From NCBI GenBank assembly GCA_030699385.1, contig JAUYMY010000007.1, forward strand, positions 30,597-94,596: a DNA stretch of 64,000 bases. The letters run 5' to 3'. The translations under genes were made by a program, and so were the position numbers. Within the stretch, counting starts at the first letter, position 1. The number at the start of each line of letters is the position of its first letter. Shown here one piece after another: positions 18,518-28,664 of this stretch. This DNA is from Methylobacter sp. GTDB lineage: Bacteria > Pseudomonadota > Gammaproteobacteria > Methylococcales > Methylomonadaceae. A model generated the notes under the pieces. The model was given only the letters and a program-made list of their open reading frames with translations. It had not been told where the DNA came from and searched no databases.

Positions 18518-19537
18518 ATGAGAAAAAGTGAGTTTAATTACCTATTGCCTGAAGCGCTAATTGCGCAAAAACCTTTGGCTGAACGGGATGCAAGTCGTTT
18601 GCTATGTATGGGGAGGGGCACGGGAAAGATAGCCGATCGGCAGTTTACTGATTTCATTGAGTTGATCAATGAGACTGATTTGCTGGTTTTTAATAACACT
18701 AAGGTGATTCCGGCCCGATTGTTTGGCAACAAACAAAGCGGCGGCAAAGTTGAGATTCTTATTGAACGCATTTTGGATGAGCATCATGCCATTGCTCATG
18801 TCCGGTCGAGCAAGTCGGCGAAAGCCGGTACGTTAATAGCGCTGGATAAGGGCTATTGCTGCGAGGTGTTGGGCAGGGCGGATGATTTGTTTCAGCTGGA
18901 GTTTAAAGGTGACAGCAGTTTGCTCGGCATACTGGAGCAAATTGGTCATATTCCGTTGCCACCTTATATTACGCGTGCAGATGACGAATCTGACCTGACT
19001 CGCTATCAGACTGTTTTTGCCAAAGAGGCGGGGGCGGTTGCCGCGCCGACTGCTGGCCTGCATTTTGATCAGGCGATGATGGACAAGCTTAAGGCCAAAG
19101 GTGTGCAAAGCGCTTTTGTGACCTTGCACGTTGGCAGCGGGACTTTTCAGCCGGTCAGGGTGGAAGATTTATCTGAACATTTAATGCACAAGGAATATTT
19201 TGCGGTGTTGCCGGAGACGGTGGCGGCGGTTCAACAGACCAGAGACAGGGGCGGGCGGGTTATTGCAATCGGGACGACGGCGGTTCGTGCGTTGGAATCG
19301 GCATCCCGAGGCGGCCAACTGGAAGCCGGTTTTGGCGATACTGACTTGTTTATTACTCCCGGCTACTCATTTAAATCGGTCGATGCGATGCTGACTAATT
19401 TCCATTTGCCTGAATCGACTTTGCTGATGCTGGTTTCGGCGTTTGCCGGTTATGAACACATTATGGCGGCCTACCGCCATGCTATTGATCGTTCTTACCG
19501 ATTTTTCAGCTATGGTGATGCGATGTTTTTGGGTTAG
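18518..19537 (+). CDS. queA: S-adenosylmethionine:tRNA ribosyltransferase-isomerase
   Basis: [36 protein letters not shown], THGxx-type [28 protein letters not shown]; start placed at Met 18518. Confidence 0.96.
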   Translation: MRKSEFNYLLPEALIAQKPLAERDASRLLCMGRGTGKIADRQFTDFIELINETDLLVFNNTKVIPARLFGNKQSGGKVEILIERILDEHHAIAHVRSSKSAKAGTLIALDKGYCCEVLGRADDLFQLEFKGDSSLLGILEQIGHIPLPPYITRADDESDLTRYQTVFAKEAGAVAAPTAGLHFDQAMMDKLKAKGVQSAFVTLHVGSGTFQPVRVEDLSEHLMHKEYFAVLPETVAAVQQTRDRGGRVIAIGTTAVRALESASRGGQLEAGFGDTDLFITPGYSFKSVDAMLTNFHLPESTLLMLVSAFAGYEHIMAAYRHAIDRSYRFFSYGDAMFLG

Positions 19538-19719
19538 TAATTTATCATTACCGATAGATAGCATAAAATTTATCAAACCAACTTAGAAATGAGCATGAAA
19601 TAATTTGAACTGCTTGCACTCCGGCTATTGGCAACTTGCCTAAATTATTTTAATGTCTACAACCATCCCACCGCAGGCTTGGAGCTCATCGAGTCGGCGG
19701 ATTTTATCCAACAACTTCT

Positions 19720-20160
19720 ATGATCACTATTATTCAACGCGTAACCTGCGCTAAAGTCACCGTCAATAGTCAGGATATTGGTAGCATTGATACCGGCATA
19801 CTGGCGTTGGTTGCGGTGGAAAAGGCAGACACTGAAAAAGACGCCCAACGCTTATTGGAACGCATCCTTAATTATCGGATTTTTGCCGATAGCGACGACC
19901 GGATGAATTTGAGTTTAAGGGATATTGACGGCGGTTTGTTGTTGGTTCCGCAATTTACGCTGGCGGCGGATACCCAAAAAGGCAACCGGCCCAGTTTTAT
20001 TTCTGCGGCGCCGCCGGAGCAAGGTAAAAAGATGTTCGACTATTTGCAACAATTGGCCAAACAAACCTATTCAAAAGTTGAATTCGGCCAGTTCGGTGCC
20101 GATATGCAAGTTGCGCTGGTCAATAACGGGCCGGTTACTTTTACGCTGAGAACCCATTAG
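19720..20160 (+). CDS. dtd: D-aminoacyl-tRNA deacylase
   Basis: MITIIQRVTCAKVTV, LLLVPQFTLAADTQKGNRPSF, VALVNNGPVTFTL. Confidence 0.96.
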   Translation: MITIIQRVTCAKVTVNSQDIGSIDTGILALVAVEKADTEKDAQRLLERILNYRIFADSDDRMNLSLRDIDGGLLLVPQFTLAADTQKGNRPSFISAAPPEQGKKMFDYLQQLAKQTYSKVEFGQFGADMQVALVNNGPVTFTLRTH

Positions 20161-20284
20161 CAGTGGGTAAAATAGAACACGGATGCCAACAGTAGGCGCT
20201 TTAGGCGACGCTGATTGGGCGGATTTAGGCAAGTTGATGCATTTATTAGTTTTAACGGCGATGACCCGTCCAATCGGTACGCGA

Positions 20285-20428
20285 TTAAAAATCATCATCA
20301 TCATCTTCTTCTTCATAAGGCTGCGCTTTTACGTTATCAGGGATTTTCGGCATGGTGGCTGAGCGCAACAGAATCAACGCGCCGCCCAACACAAACAGCA
20401 ACGCGATTATAAATAATACTATCCACAT
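20285..20428 (-). CDS. Small single-TM protein (DUF2897-like) with polyacidic C-terminus
   Basis: MWIVLFIIALLFVLGGALILLRSATMPKIPDNVKAQPYEEEDDDDDF. Confidence 0.6.
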   Translation of the reverse strand: MWIVLFIIALLFVLGGALILLRSATMPKIPDNVKAQPYEEEDDDDDF

Positions 20429-20508
20429 TCCATCTGTCCCCATTTTTGGTTTGCCTAAGCGGGTTACGGTAGAATACCCGCACACTGAATTATTTTACAT
20501 ACCTCACT

Positions 20509-21849
20509 ATGAAACAAGTCGAATTACTTTCCCCTGCCGGAACCCTTAAAAACATGCGCTATGCGTTTGCTTACGGCGCCGATGCCGTTTATGCAGGGCT
20601 GCCGCGCTACAGCCTTAGGGTGCGCAACAATGATTTCCTTGAAGACAATCTGGCGAAAGGTATCGCTGAAGCGCATGAACTGGGCAAAAAGTTTTTCCTG
20701 GCCACTAATGTGATTCCGCATAATGCCAAGGTTAAAACTTTCATCAAAGATATTACCCCGGTGATTGCAATGCAGCCGGATGCGTTGATTATGGCCGATC
20801 CCGGCTTGATTATGATGACCCGCGAAGCGTGGCCAGAGATGCCTATCCATTTGTCGGTACAAGCCAATACGGTCAATTATGCCTCGGTCAATTTCTGGAA
20901 AAGCATGGGCGTCGAGCGAGTCATTTTGTCGCGCGAATTGTCATTGGATGAAATTGAAGACATCCGCCAGCGTTGCCCCGATACCGAGCTTGAAGTATTT
21001 GTCCACGGCGCCTTATGTATCGCTTATTCCGGGCGCTGCCTGTTGTCCGGCTATTTCAACCACCGCGACCCTAATCAGGGTACTTGCACCAATTCCTGCC
21101 GCTGGAAATACGACACGCTGCCCGCACACGAAAATGCCGAAGGCGATTATGTGCTGGACGGCGCGGCGCTGTCGATGTCTGACATCAGCAACGCCAGTTG
21201 CGGCGGTGCGGAACGCCATCCGTTGGCGGACAAGGTGTATTTTCTGGAAGAGGAGGGCCGCAAAGGCGAATTGCTGCCGGTGATGGAAGATGAAAACGGC
21301 ACTTACATCATGAATTCGAAAGACTTGCGGGCTATTGAGCATGTGCAGCGTCTGGTTGAAATCGGCGTGGACAGCCTTAAAATAGAAGGCCGCACCAAGT
21401 CGCATTATTACGTGGCGCGTACTGCGCAAACTTACCGTCAGGCAATTGATGATGCGCTGGCAGGGCGAGCCTTCCAACCTGAACTGATTGGCGTGTTGGA
21501 AAATTTGGCTAATCGGGGTTATACCGATGGTTTTTATCAGCGCCATCATACCCATGAACAGCAAAACTATATCACCGGTTATTCCAAAAGCCATCAGCAG
21601 CAGTTTTGCGGTGAAATCAGAAGTTATGATCCGGCAACCGGCTTAGCTACCATTGATGTTAAAAACAAGTTTTCGGTCGGCGACAAGTTGGAATTGATCC
21701 TGCCGCAAGGCAATCAGGATATTGTGATTGAGCGCATGGAAGGTATGTTCGGGCAAGACATGGAGGAGGCGTCGGGCGGCGGTTATGAAGTGAAAATACC
21801 GCTGCCTGACATTTGTGCCGATAAGGGCTTGCTAGCACGGTATACTTGA
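20509..21849 (+). CDS. yegQ: U32-family peptidase-like tRNA hydroxylation protein (YegQ/TrhP)
   Basis: ELLSPAGTLKNMRYAFAYGADAVYAG, VFVHGALCIAYSGRCLLSGYFNHRDPNQGTCTNSCRW, DSLKIEGRTKSHYYVA. Confidence 0.94.
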   Translation: MKQVELLSPAGTLKNMRYAFAYGADAVYAGLPRYSLRVRNNDFLEDNLAKGIAEAHELGKKFFLATNVIPHNAKVKTFIKDITPVIAMQPDALIMADPGLIMMTREAWPEMPIHLSVQANTVNYASVNFWKSMGVERVILSRELSLDEIEDIRQRCPDTELEVFVHGALCIAYSGRCLLSGYFNHRDPNQGTCTNSCRWKYDTLPAHENAEGDYVLDGAALSMSDISNASCGGAERHPLADKVYFLEEEGRKGELLPVMEDENGTYIMNSKDLRAIEHVQRLVEIGVDSLKIEGRTKSHYYVARTAQTYRQAIDDALAGRAFQPELIGVLENLANRGYTDGFYQRHHTHEQQNYITGYSKSHQQQFCGEIRSYDPATGLATIDVKNKFSVGDKLELILPQGNQDIVIERMEGMFGQDMEEASGGGYEVKIPLPDICADKGLLARYT

Positions 21850-21874
21850 GATTGAGCGTTCTGTGTCGGAATAG

Positions 21875-22519
21875 ATGGGGAAAAGCATGACAGATGATGA
21901 ATTAAAAGCATTGGTTGCGAGTATTGTCGTTGCGCAAAAGGTAACTGATGAGCAAATGAAGCGCACGGATGAACGCATGAAGCTGACTGATGAAAAATTT
22001 GCCAGCTTGAATGAGTCGAAAAAAGCACTCGATGAACAAATAGAAAGAACGGAGGCGCAGCTGGAAAAAACCTCGCGTAAAATCAATAGGCTGGCAGAGT
22101 TGTACGGCAACGTGTCGCAAAATCAAGGAGATGTGGCAGAAGAGTTTTTTCTGAACAGCTTGCTAAAAGATAACCATTTAGGGGCTATTCACTTTGATGA
22201 TGTGGCCAGAAGCATGGAAAAACAGCGGGGTCAGATTCAGGAAGAATATGATTTGGTGATGACGAACGGTGATGCTGTAGATATTGTCGAGGTTAAATAT
22301 AAAGCCCACATCAATGACCTGGACAAGCTGGACCGTAAAATAAGGCATTTTAAAAAACTATTTCCTATTTACCAGAAATACAAACAATACGGTGCGATTG
22401 CCTCATTCCACATCAATGACGATGCAAAAAAAGAAGCCTTGAAACGGGGCTATTTTGTGTTGCAACGTAGCGGCGATTTAGTGCATACCGAAAGCAGCGA
22501 TCATTTGACGGTATTGTAG
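21875..22519 (+). CDS. Coiled-coil protein with C-terminal PD-(D/E)xK nuclease-like domain (DUF3782-like)
   Basis: Repeated 'DEQMKRTDERMKLTDEKF' heptads; 'EEYDLVMTNGDAVDIVEVKYKA' matches the D-xn-ExK pattern. Confidence 0.6.
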   Translation: MGKSMTDDELKALVASIVVAQKVTDEQMKRTDERMKLTDEKFASLNESKKALDEQIERTEAQLEKTSRKINRLAELYGNVSQNQGDVAEEFFLNSLLKDNHLGAIHFDDVARSMEKQRGQIQEEYDLVMTNGDAVDIVEVKYKAHINDLDKLDRKIRHFKKLFPIYQKYKQYGAIASFHINDDAKKEALKRGYFVLQRSGDLVHTESSDHLTVL

Positions 22520-22589
22520 CGGCATCACCTAATCCTGCATCTTTTGTGTGTTGGACGTTTTTTTTGTTTCACTTTTTGATATTTAAATT

Positions 22590-23075
22590 ATGAACTTTAC
22601 TACCGCTAATCTTTGCGATAGCCATTCAGATGAAGACCACTTTCAGATTGCCGAGCCACTGCTTCAAGCTTATGGCGGTCAGGCTCGTTTTTGTGGGCAA
22701 ATCACCACCATCAAGGTGTTCGAGGACGATGCTTTAATTAAAGCCGTTTTGCAGGAGAAGGTCGATAACCGGGTATTGGTTATCGATGGCGGCGGCTCCC
22801 ACCGCTGTGCCTTATTGGATGCCGACTCGGCAAAACTTGCCATCGCCAATGGTTGGCAAGGCGTAGTGATTCACGGCTGTATTCGGGATTCTGCACTGAT
22901 TAATCAGCTGCCTATCGGTATCCGCGCACTGCATACGCATCCACTGAAAAGCCATAAAAAAGACCCAGGCGACCGCGATTTATTAATCACGTTTGCCGGC
23001 ATCAATTTCAAGCAAAATCATTTTTTATATGCGGATGCCGATGGAATTATCGTTTCGGAAACGCTGTTGAGTTAG
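22590..23075 (+). CDS. rraA: Ribonuclease E activity regulator RraA
   Basis: VLVIDGGGSHRCALLDADSAKLAIANGWQGVVIHGCIRDSALI. Confidence 0.94.
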   Translation: MNFTTANLCDSHSDEDHFQIAEPLLQAYGGQARFCGQITTIKVFEDDALIKAVLQEKVDNRVLVIDGGGSHRCALLDADSAKLAIANGWQGVVIHGCIRDSALINQLPIGIRALHTHPLKSHKKDPGDRDLLITFAGINFKQNHFLYADADGIIVSETLLS

Positions 23076-23111
23076 AATAACATCACATTAACCTAGTAAA
23101 GAAGTCAAGAT

Positions 23112-24059
23112 ATGCATATTGTACTCGCTAACCCCCGTGGATTCTGTGCCGGCGTCGACCGCGCCATTGAAATTGTCGATCAGGCCATTGAAGCTTTCGG
23201 CGCGCCCATTTACGTCCGTCACGAAGTTGTCCACAACCGTACCGTGGTTGACGGCCTTAAAGAAAAAGGCGCCATTTTTATTGAAGATTTAACCGATGTG
23301 CCGGTGGGGTCTTATTTGATTTTCAGCGCCCACGGCGTGTCCAAACAAGTGCAGCAGGAAGCTAAAGAGCGTGATTTAACGGTGTTTGATGCCACTTGTC
23401 CGCTGGTCACCAAAGTTCATTTGCAAGTCGCTAAACATGCCAAAGAAAACCGGGAAGTCATCTTGATTGGCCATGCCGGGCACCCGGAAGTTGAGGGTAC
23501 CATGGGCCAATACGAAAGAAGCACCGACAACGGCGGTATTTATCTGGTGGAAACCCCGGCTGATGTTGAAAGGCTGGCGGTAAAAAATCCCGATAATCTG
23601 GCTTATGTGACGCAAACCACCTTGTCGATGACCGACACCAAGATTATGGTCGATGCCTTACGGGCGCGCTTTAAATCGATTCAGGAACAAAAAAAGGACG
23701 ATATTTGTTACGCCACGCAAAACCGTCAGGATGCCGTTTATGAACTGGCTAAAACGGCGGATATTATCCTTGTTGTGGGCTCGCCTAACAGTTCCAATTC
23801 TAATCGTTTGCGCGAAATTGCCGAGCAACTTGGCAAGCAATCGTATTTAATTGATACGGCAAAAGACATGCAACAAAACTGGTTTGACGGTGTTGCCGTG
23901 GTTGGCGTTACCGCCGGTGCTTCTGCCCCCGAAGTGCTGGTTCAGGAAGTCATCGATCAATTAAAACAATGGGGCAGTCAATCGACCGTTGAGATTCAAG
24001 GCATTGAAGAAAAAGTGGTATTTTCTTTACCCAAGGAATTAAAAAAACACCTCAATTAA
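23112..24059 (+). CDS. ispH: 4-hydroxy-3-methylbut-2-enyl diphosphate reductase
   Basis: [48 protein letters not shown]. Confidence 0.97.
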   Translation: MHIVLANPRGFCAGVDRAIEIVDQAIEAFGAPIYVRHEVVHNRTVVDGLKEKGAIFIEDLTDVPVGSYLIFSAHGVSKQVQQEAKERDLTVFDATCPLVTKVHLQVAKHAKENREVILIGHAGHPEVEGTMGQYERSTDNGGIYLVETPADVERLAVKNPDNLAYVTQTTLSMTDTKIMVDALRARFKSIQEQKKDDICYATQNRQDAVYELAKTADIILVVGSPNSSNSNRLREIAEQLGKQSYLIDTAKDMQQNWFDGVAVVGVTAGASAPEVLVQEVIDQLKQWGSQSTVEIQGIEEKVVFSLPKELKKHLN

Positions 24060-24073
24060 TCCTTTCTATGTTA

Positions 24074-24099
24074 GGGCGGCACTACGGTGTCCGCCTTTT
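24074..24099 (+). terminator. Probable terminator downstream of ispH
   Basis: gggcggcac-tac-ggtgtccgcctttt hairpin with short T-run. Confidence 0.55.
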
Positions 24100-24253
24100 A
24101 ATATCGATTTATCTACGAACCCGCATTAATATAAAGACAAAAATGCAGGTTTTTATCTAAAATAGCCCCGCGACACCACCAACCTTAACAGCAATAACGG
24201 AAAATAGGCCGTTGTTGATTGCTGAATTTATTTTAATTTTTCTGAAGATAATT

Positions 24254-24613
24254 ATGACATTTACCGCAATGGATCTTGTGGCTCAGGCCAAACAACATAT
24301 TGTTGAAATTGATATTGATGCTGCCAAAAACGCCTTGGGCACCAGTCTTGTTTTGGATGTCAGAGAGCTTGCTGAATACACGAGCGGCCATTTGCCGGGT
24401 GCATTCAACATACCGCGCGGCGTATTGGAGTTCAAGATAGGCACGCATCCCGACTTTCAGGATAAACAAGATGCCCCTATTATTGTTTATTGCCAATCCG
24501 GCGGCCGTTCGGCATTGGCCACTGAAGCATTAAATAAAATGGGTTTCAATAATGCGCTGAGCATGGCGGGCGGATTTAAGGCCTGGACTGATAGCGGCAA
24601 CGAAGTCGTTTAA
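24254..24613 (+). CDS. Rhodanese-like domain protein
   Basis: VLDVRELAEYTSGHLPGAFNIPRG, IIVYCQSGGRSALATEAL; start at the internal Met of the ORF. Confidence 0.9.
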   Translation: MTFTAMDLVAQAKQHIVEIDIDAAKNALGTSLVLDVRELAEYTSGHLPGAFNIPRGVLEFKIGTHPDFQDKQDAPIIVYCQSGGRSALATEALNKMGFNNALSMAGGFKAWTDSGNEVV

Positions 24614-25006
24614 ATGGCTGAGTTGGAAACTATCCGGCTGGATAAGTGGCTCTGGGCGGCGCGTTTTTTTAAAACACGAAATCTAGCCGCCGAAGCCATT
24701 TCCGGCGGAAAAGTCCATGTTAACGGGCAACGCAGCAAGCCCGGCAAAGAAGTGAAAATCGGTGCCGAGCTTTCGATCAGCAAAGACAGTTATCGTTGGG
24801 AAATCGTCATTATCGCCATCAACGGCCAGCGGCGTTCGGCCAAAGAAGCGCTCTTTCTGTATCAGGAAAGTCCTGAAAGCCTTGCCAGGCGCGAGCTGCA
24901 AATCATACAGAATCGCGAACAGCGGGAATTATTCGATTTTAGCGGTAGGGAGCATAAGCCGAATAAAAAGGAACGGCGTTTGATTCACCAGTTTAAGCAA
25001 GGATAA
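24614..25006 (+). CDS. hslR: Ribosome-associated heat shock protein Hsp15 (S4 domain)
   Basis: IRLDKWLWAARFFKTRNLAAEAISGGKVHVNGQRSKPGKEVKIG. Confidence 0.93.
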   Translation: MAELETIRLDKWLWAARFFKTRNLAAEAISGGKVHVNGQRSKPGKEVKIGAELSISKDSYRWEIVIIAINGQRRSAKEALFLYQESPESLARRELQIIQNREQRELFDFSGREHKPNKKERRLIHQFKQG

Positions 25007-25339
25007 TTACAAACAGGTAGGCGGCTTAGGCAAGCCGGCCAGTTTGCAGGCGTATTTTAACGGGCCGTCGGGAAACAAGCGATGCAGATAGCGGCTGTTG
25101 CCTTTTGCCACGCCCAGTTCTTTAGCAATCGCCTTGGTAAATACCCGTGCATTAGGCAAGTGTTTGAATTGCTGATAATAATGGCGGATAAACAAAATGA
25201 TTTCCCAGTGTTCAGCACTGAGTTCGATGTTGCTTACTGCGGCCAACTGTTCAGCGACCGATTCATTCCAGTCTGACGAGTTGAGCAAGAAACCTTGGTC
25301 TGTTGTTTCAAGGCTGAAGGTCGTAGAGCTCATGTCCAT
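25007..25339 (-). CDS. tusE: TusE/DsrC-family sulfur relay protein
   Basis: EHWEIILFIRHYYQQFKHLPNARVFTKAI...RYLHRLFPDGPLKYACKLAGLPKPPTCL with C-terminal Cys. Confidence 0.9.
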   Translation of the reverse strand: MDMSSTTFSLETTDQGFLLNSSDWNESVAEQLAAVSNIELSAEHWEIILFIRHYYQQFKHLPNARVFTKAIAKELGVAKGNSRYLHRLFPDGPLKYACKLAGLPKPPTCL

Positions 25340-25620
25340 GACTGAATAAGCGGATGTTGAACAGTCAACTTAACCAGACCTGCATAATCAATCACCTCAA
25401 CGCCATGCGTTAATTCATCGGCGGCAATTCCGCGCACGGCAATATCGTCCGACAACACACACAGGCGATTACTGGCTAATTGTTGCGTTAAGTTGGCGCT
25501 TAGACTGCTGTTTTTTAATACGCGCAGCACTGCATTTTCAAGAAAAACCGCCACATCGCCGACGCCCATGCGCTCTAAAATGGCGGTTTCAATTGGCGAC
25601 TGAAAAATAAGATGCAGCAT
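25330..25620 (-). CDS. tusB: TusB/DsrH-like sulfurtransferase subunit
   Basis: DxxxFLENAVL...LCVLSDDIAVRGI...VIDYAGLVKLTVQHPLIQSWT; overlaps tusE. Confidence 0.8.
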   Translation of the reverse strand: MLHLIFQSPIETAILERMGVGDVAVFLENAVLRVLKNSSLSANLTQQLASNRLCVLSDDIAVRGIAADELTHGVEVIDYAGLVKLTVQHPLIQSWT

Positions 25621-25623
25621 ATT

Positions 25624-25944
25624 TTAGCTGTTGTCCGTTAATTTAAGACCGACAATCCCGGCAACGACCAAGGTAATCGATAGTAAACGGCACCAATCCG
25701 CAGATTCTTTAAACAGAAAAATGCCTAATACTGCCACACCCACTGCACCCATTCCCGTCCAAACTGCGTAAGCGGTTCCCAAGGGTAGGGTCTTGATTGC
25801 CAAGACCAACAGATAAAAACTACAGCCGCCGGACACCATGGTTGCGATGCTGGGCCACAGTTTAGTAAATCCTTGATTATATTTAAGACTTAAAGCGAAT
25901 ACTATTTCTGCAATGCCCGCAGAAAATAACAAAAACCACGCCAC
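25624..25944 (-). CDS. Small multidrug resistance family transporter (SugE/Gdx-like)
   Basis: Four-TM SMR: AWFLLFSAGIAEIVFALSLKY, LPLGTAYAVWTGMGAVGVAVLGI. Confidence 0.88.
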   Translation of the reverse strand: MAWFLLFSAGIAEIVFALSLKYNQGFTKLWPSIATMVSGGCSFYLLVLAIKTLPLGTAYAVWTGMGAVGVAVLGIFLFKESADWCRLLSITLVVAGIVGLKLTDNS

Positions 25945-26138
25945 GAATACTCCTTTCCTTTGTGCTCGAATGCCAAATATTCTACAATAGACTAAAATTT
26001 AGCGTTATTAAAAATTTCATCTATGAAAGGGTACAGCGGTATTTTTAGCTTGCAATTTAGGCTATATAGCCGTTTTTTTATTAATGCTTACTCAATCGAT
26101 CATTATCGATAGCCGCCTTAAAGATATTTAAACCGACA

Positions 26139-26861
26139 ATGAGCGACAATTCTTCTTTTTTAATCCAAAATTCAAAGCAAATTACCAGTCATTTATCCTT
26201 GCTGGTTAAAAGCAAATGTCTGCTTAGTGCGCGTTTTGGTGCGGCTAATGAATCTTATATCACTACTTTGCTGGGTGTTGACGAAAAAAATAATACGCTA
26301 ATTTTAGATTACGCCAATAAAGAATATTTAAATCAGCACATAGTAAAAGCCGACAAAATCGCATTCGATACTGAATATGAGGGCATTAAAATTGCTTTTA
26401 GCGGATCTTCGATAAAAAAAATAAGCCACAAAGGCGAGCCAGCATTTATCATGCCGATACCTAAATCACTTTATTGGATGCAGCGTAGAGAGTATTACCG
26501 GGTAAAATCGCCGCTATCAAATCCCAGTTATTGCCAATTAATAATAGAGGGTAGGGAGCCTGTTAATCTTCAGTTATATGATATTAGCCTAACCGGCTTT
26601 GCCATGCTTAATCTGTCTAAAGAAATTTCTGATCTACTGATTCCAGGTAGGTTATTGTCAGACTGTAAACTTATACTTTCAGATAAAGAAGCGGGTCTCA
26701 TCTCCTTTGAGATCTGCGCCAAATACATTATTAATCCGGACAAATTACAAAAAATACAAAAGATAGGTTGTAAATTTGTCGATATATCGCGTCCAGTTGA
26801 AGAGGCTATTCAGCGCAATATGCAGCAGATTCAGCGTAACAGCTTGCAAAAGAAAGACTGA
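26139..26861 (+). CDS. PilZ-domain (YcgR-like) c-di-GMP-binding protein, copy 1
   Basis: RREYYRV (RxxxR) and DISLTGFAML (DxSxxG) PilZ motifs with YcgR-like N-terminal domain. Confidence 0.85.
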   Translation: MSDNSSFLIQNSKQITSHLSLLVKSKCLLSARFGAANESYITTLLGVDEKNNTLILDYANKEYLNQHIVKADKIAFDTEYEGIKIAFSGSSIKKISHKGEPAFIMPIPKSLYWMQRREYYRVKSPLSNPSYCQLIIEGREPVNLQLYDISLTGFAMLNLSKEISDLLIPGRLLSDCKLILSDKEAGLISFEICAKYIINPDKLQKIQKIGCKFVDISRPVEEAIQRNMQQIQRNSLQKKD

Positions 26862-26923
26862 GTTTTGCCAAATTATGTAATGACAGTGTCTAATTTAAAT
26901 ATAACCCAATTGGCCCCCTATTA

Positions 26924-27640
26924 ATGAACGACATATCCTCTTATTCCGTTAAAAATTCAAAGCAAATTATCGGTTATTTGTCCTTATTAGTTAAAAGTAA
27001 ATGCCTACTCAGCGCTCGTTTCGGGGCAGATGAATCTTATATTACGACCTTGCTTTATGTTAATGAAAAAAATAACGTCGTTATCCTTGATTATGGCGCT
27101 AAGGAAGAATTGAACCAGCATATACTCAAGACAAATAAAGTAATGTTCGATGCCGAATATAAGGGTATCAAGGTTTCTTTTATTGGTAGCGGAATTACCA
27201 AGACAACCTATAAAGGCGAGTTTGCCTTTACTATACCTATCCCTAAAGTGCTTTATTGGATGGAGCGCAGAGAGTTTTACCGAGTAAAACCGCCTATCGC
27301 GGCCCCCGCTTATTGCCAGTTAATCATAGGTGATAATAAACCCGTTAACCTGAAGTTATACGATATTAGCCTTAGCGGTTTTGCTATGCTTAATTTGTCC
27401 AAGGACATTTCTGACCTGTTGACTCCCGGTACGATTGTCCCCGAAGGCAAGCTTAAGCTTTCAGAAACAGAAGAAAGCACGGTTGCCTTTGAGGTATGTA
27501 CTAAGTACGTCATTAACCTGGATAAGTCGAAAAAAATCCAAAAAATAGGTTGTAAGCTTATTAAGTTAACGCGGCCGGTTGAAAGAAATATTCAGGTTTA
27601 TATGCAGCGGGTTGAACGACGAATCTTGCAAAAAGAGTGA
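26924..27640 (+). CDS. PilZ-domain (YcgR-like) c-di-GMP-binding protein, copy 2
   Basis: RREFYRV and DISLSGFAML; extensive similarity to the adjacent copy 1. Confidence 0.85.
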   Translation: MNDISSYSVKNSKQIIGYLSLLVKSKCLLSARFGADESYITTLLYVNEKNNVVILDYGAKEELNQHILKTNKVMFDAEYKGIKVSFIGSGITKTTYKGEFAFTIPIPKVLYWMERREFYRVKPPIAAPAYCQLIIGDNKPVNLKLYDISLSGFAMLNLSKDISDLLTPGTIVPEGKLKLSETEESTVAFEVCTKYVINLDKSKKIQKIGCKLIKLTRPVERNIQVYMQRVERRILQKE

Positions 27641-27725
27641 CTTGTTCGGCAGCTGGAAAGCTTCATGCAGATGAGGTTGATCTGGAACATTGTACTTAAG
27701 CATTGAACTTACCATCGAGGATTGT

Positions 27726-28664
27726 ATGAAAGCTGTAAGAATTCACAACTATGGCGACGCTAGCACGTTGAGCTATGAAGATGCGCCGATGCCAAGTATC
27801 TCATCGAATAATGATGTGTTAATTCGGGTTATCGCTGCCTCAGTTAACCCCGTTGATTGGAAAATCAGAGAAGGATTGTTGGCGCAAATGATTCCGTACT
27901 CGCTGCCTTTGACTTTAGGATGGGATGTTTCGGGTGTTATTGAGGCTGTTGGCTCAACGTTTAGCAAATTTAAAGTCGGTGATGCTGTCTATTCGCGTCC
28001 TGATATTAAACGCAACGGCACCTATGCCGAATATGTAGTTATCCATGAAGATGAGGTCGCGCATAAGCCAAAGACGATATCTCATATCGAGGCTGCTGCT
28101 TTGCCTTTAGCGGGCATTACGGCCTGGGAAGCGATGTTTACGACGGCTCAACTCAAAGCGGGTCAATCAGTGTTAATTCATGCGGGGTCTGGGGGTGTCG
28201 GTTGTCTTGCCGTTCAGCTGGCAAAATCACAAGGCGCTTATGTCATTGCAACCACTTCAGGGAAAAATAGGGCTTTCGTTGAATCATTAGGGGCTGATCA
28301 GGTCATTGATTATCGCAGCCAACGTTTTGAAGACGTTATTAGTGATGTGGATGTCGTGTTTGATACTATGGGTGGTGACGTGCAGGAGTCTTCTTGGTCA
28401 GTTTTAAAGCCCGGAGGCATTCTTGTTTCAATCATCAGTCCTCCTTCTACAGAAAAAGCAGCGGCACTTAGCGTGCGTAGTGCTTTTGTATTCATCGAAC
28501 CTAATGCGAAAATTCTTGAAGAACTTGCCGAACTGGTTGATGTTGGTAAGCTTCGCCCCATTATCGGTGCTGAATTCGCTCTTCAAGACATCGCCAAAGC
28601 ACATGCACTGAGCGAAACGGGACATACTGTTGGCAAAATAGTTTTGTACGTTGGCTTGCCTTAA
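27726..28664 (+). CDS. NADP-dependent quinone oxidoreductase/zinc-type alcohol dehydrogenase family
   Basis: MKAVRIHNYGDASTLSYEDAP, GWDVSGVIEAVG, GGVGCLAVQLAKSQGAYVI. Confidence 0.92.
   Translation: MKAVRIHNYGDASTLSYEDAPMPSISSNNDVLIRVIAASVNPVDWKIREGLLAQMIPYSLPLTLGWDVSGVIEAVGSTFSKFKVGDAVYSRPDIKRNGTYAEYVVIHEDEVAHKPKTISHIEAAALPLAGITAWEAMFTTAQLKAGQSVLIHAGSGGVGCLAVQLAKSQGAYVIATTSGKNRAFVESLGADQVIDYRSQRFEDVISDVDVVFDTMGGDVQESSWSVLKPGGILVSIISPPSTEKAAALSVRSAFVFIEPNAKILEELAELVDVGKLRPIIGAEFALQDIAKAHALSETGHTVGKIVLYVGLP

Noticed and set aside
25945-26138. Guanidine riboswitch upstream of the SugE/Gdx-like gene
   Set aside because: The leader is short and AT-rich; I could not see the conserved guanidine-riboswitch hairpins.
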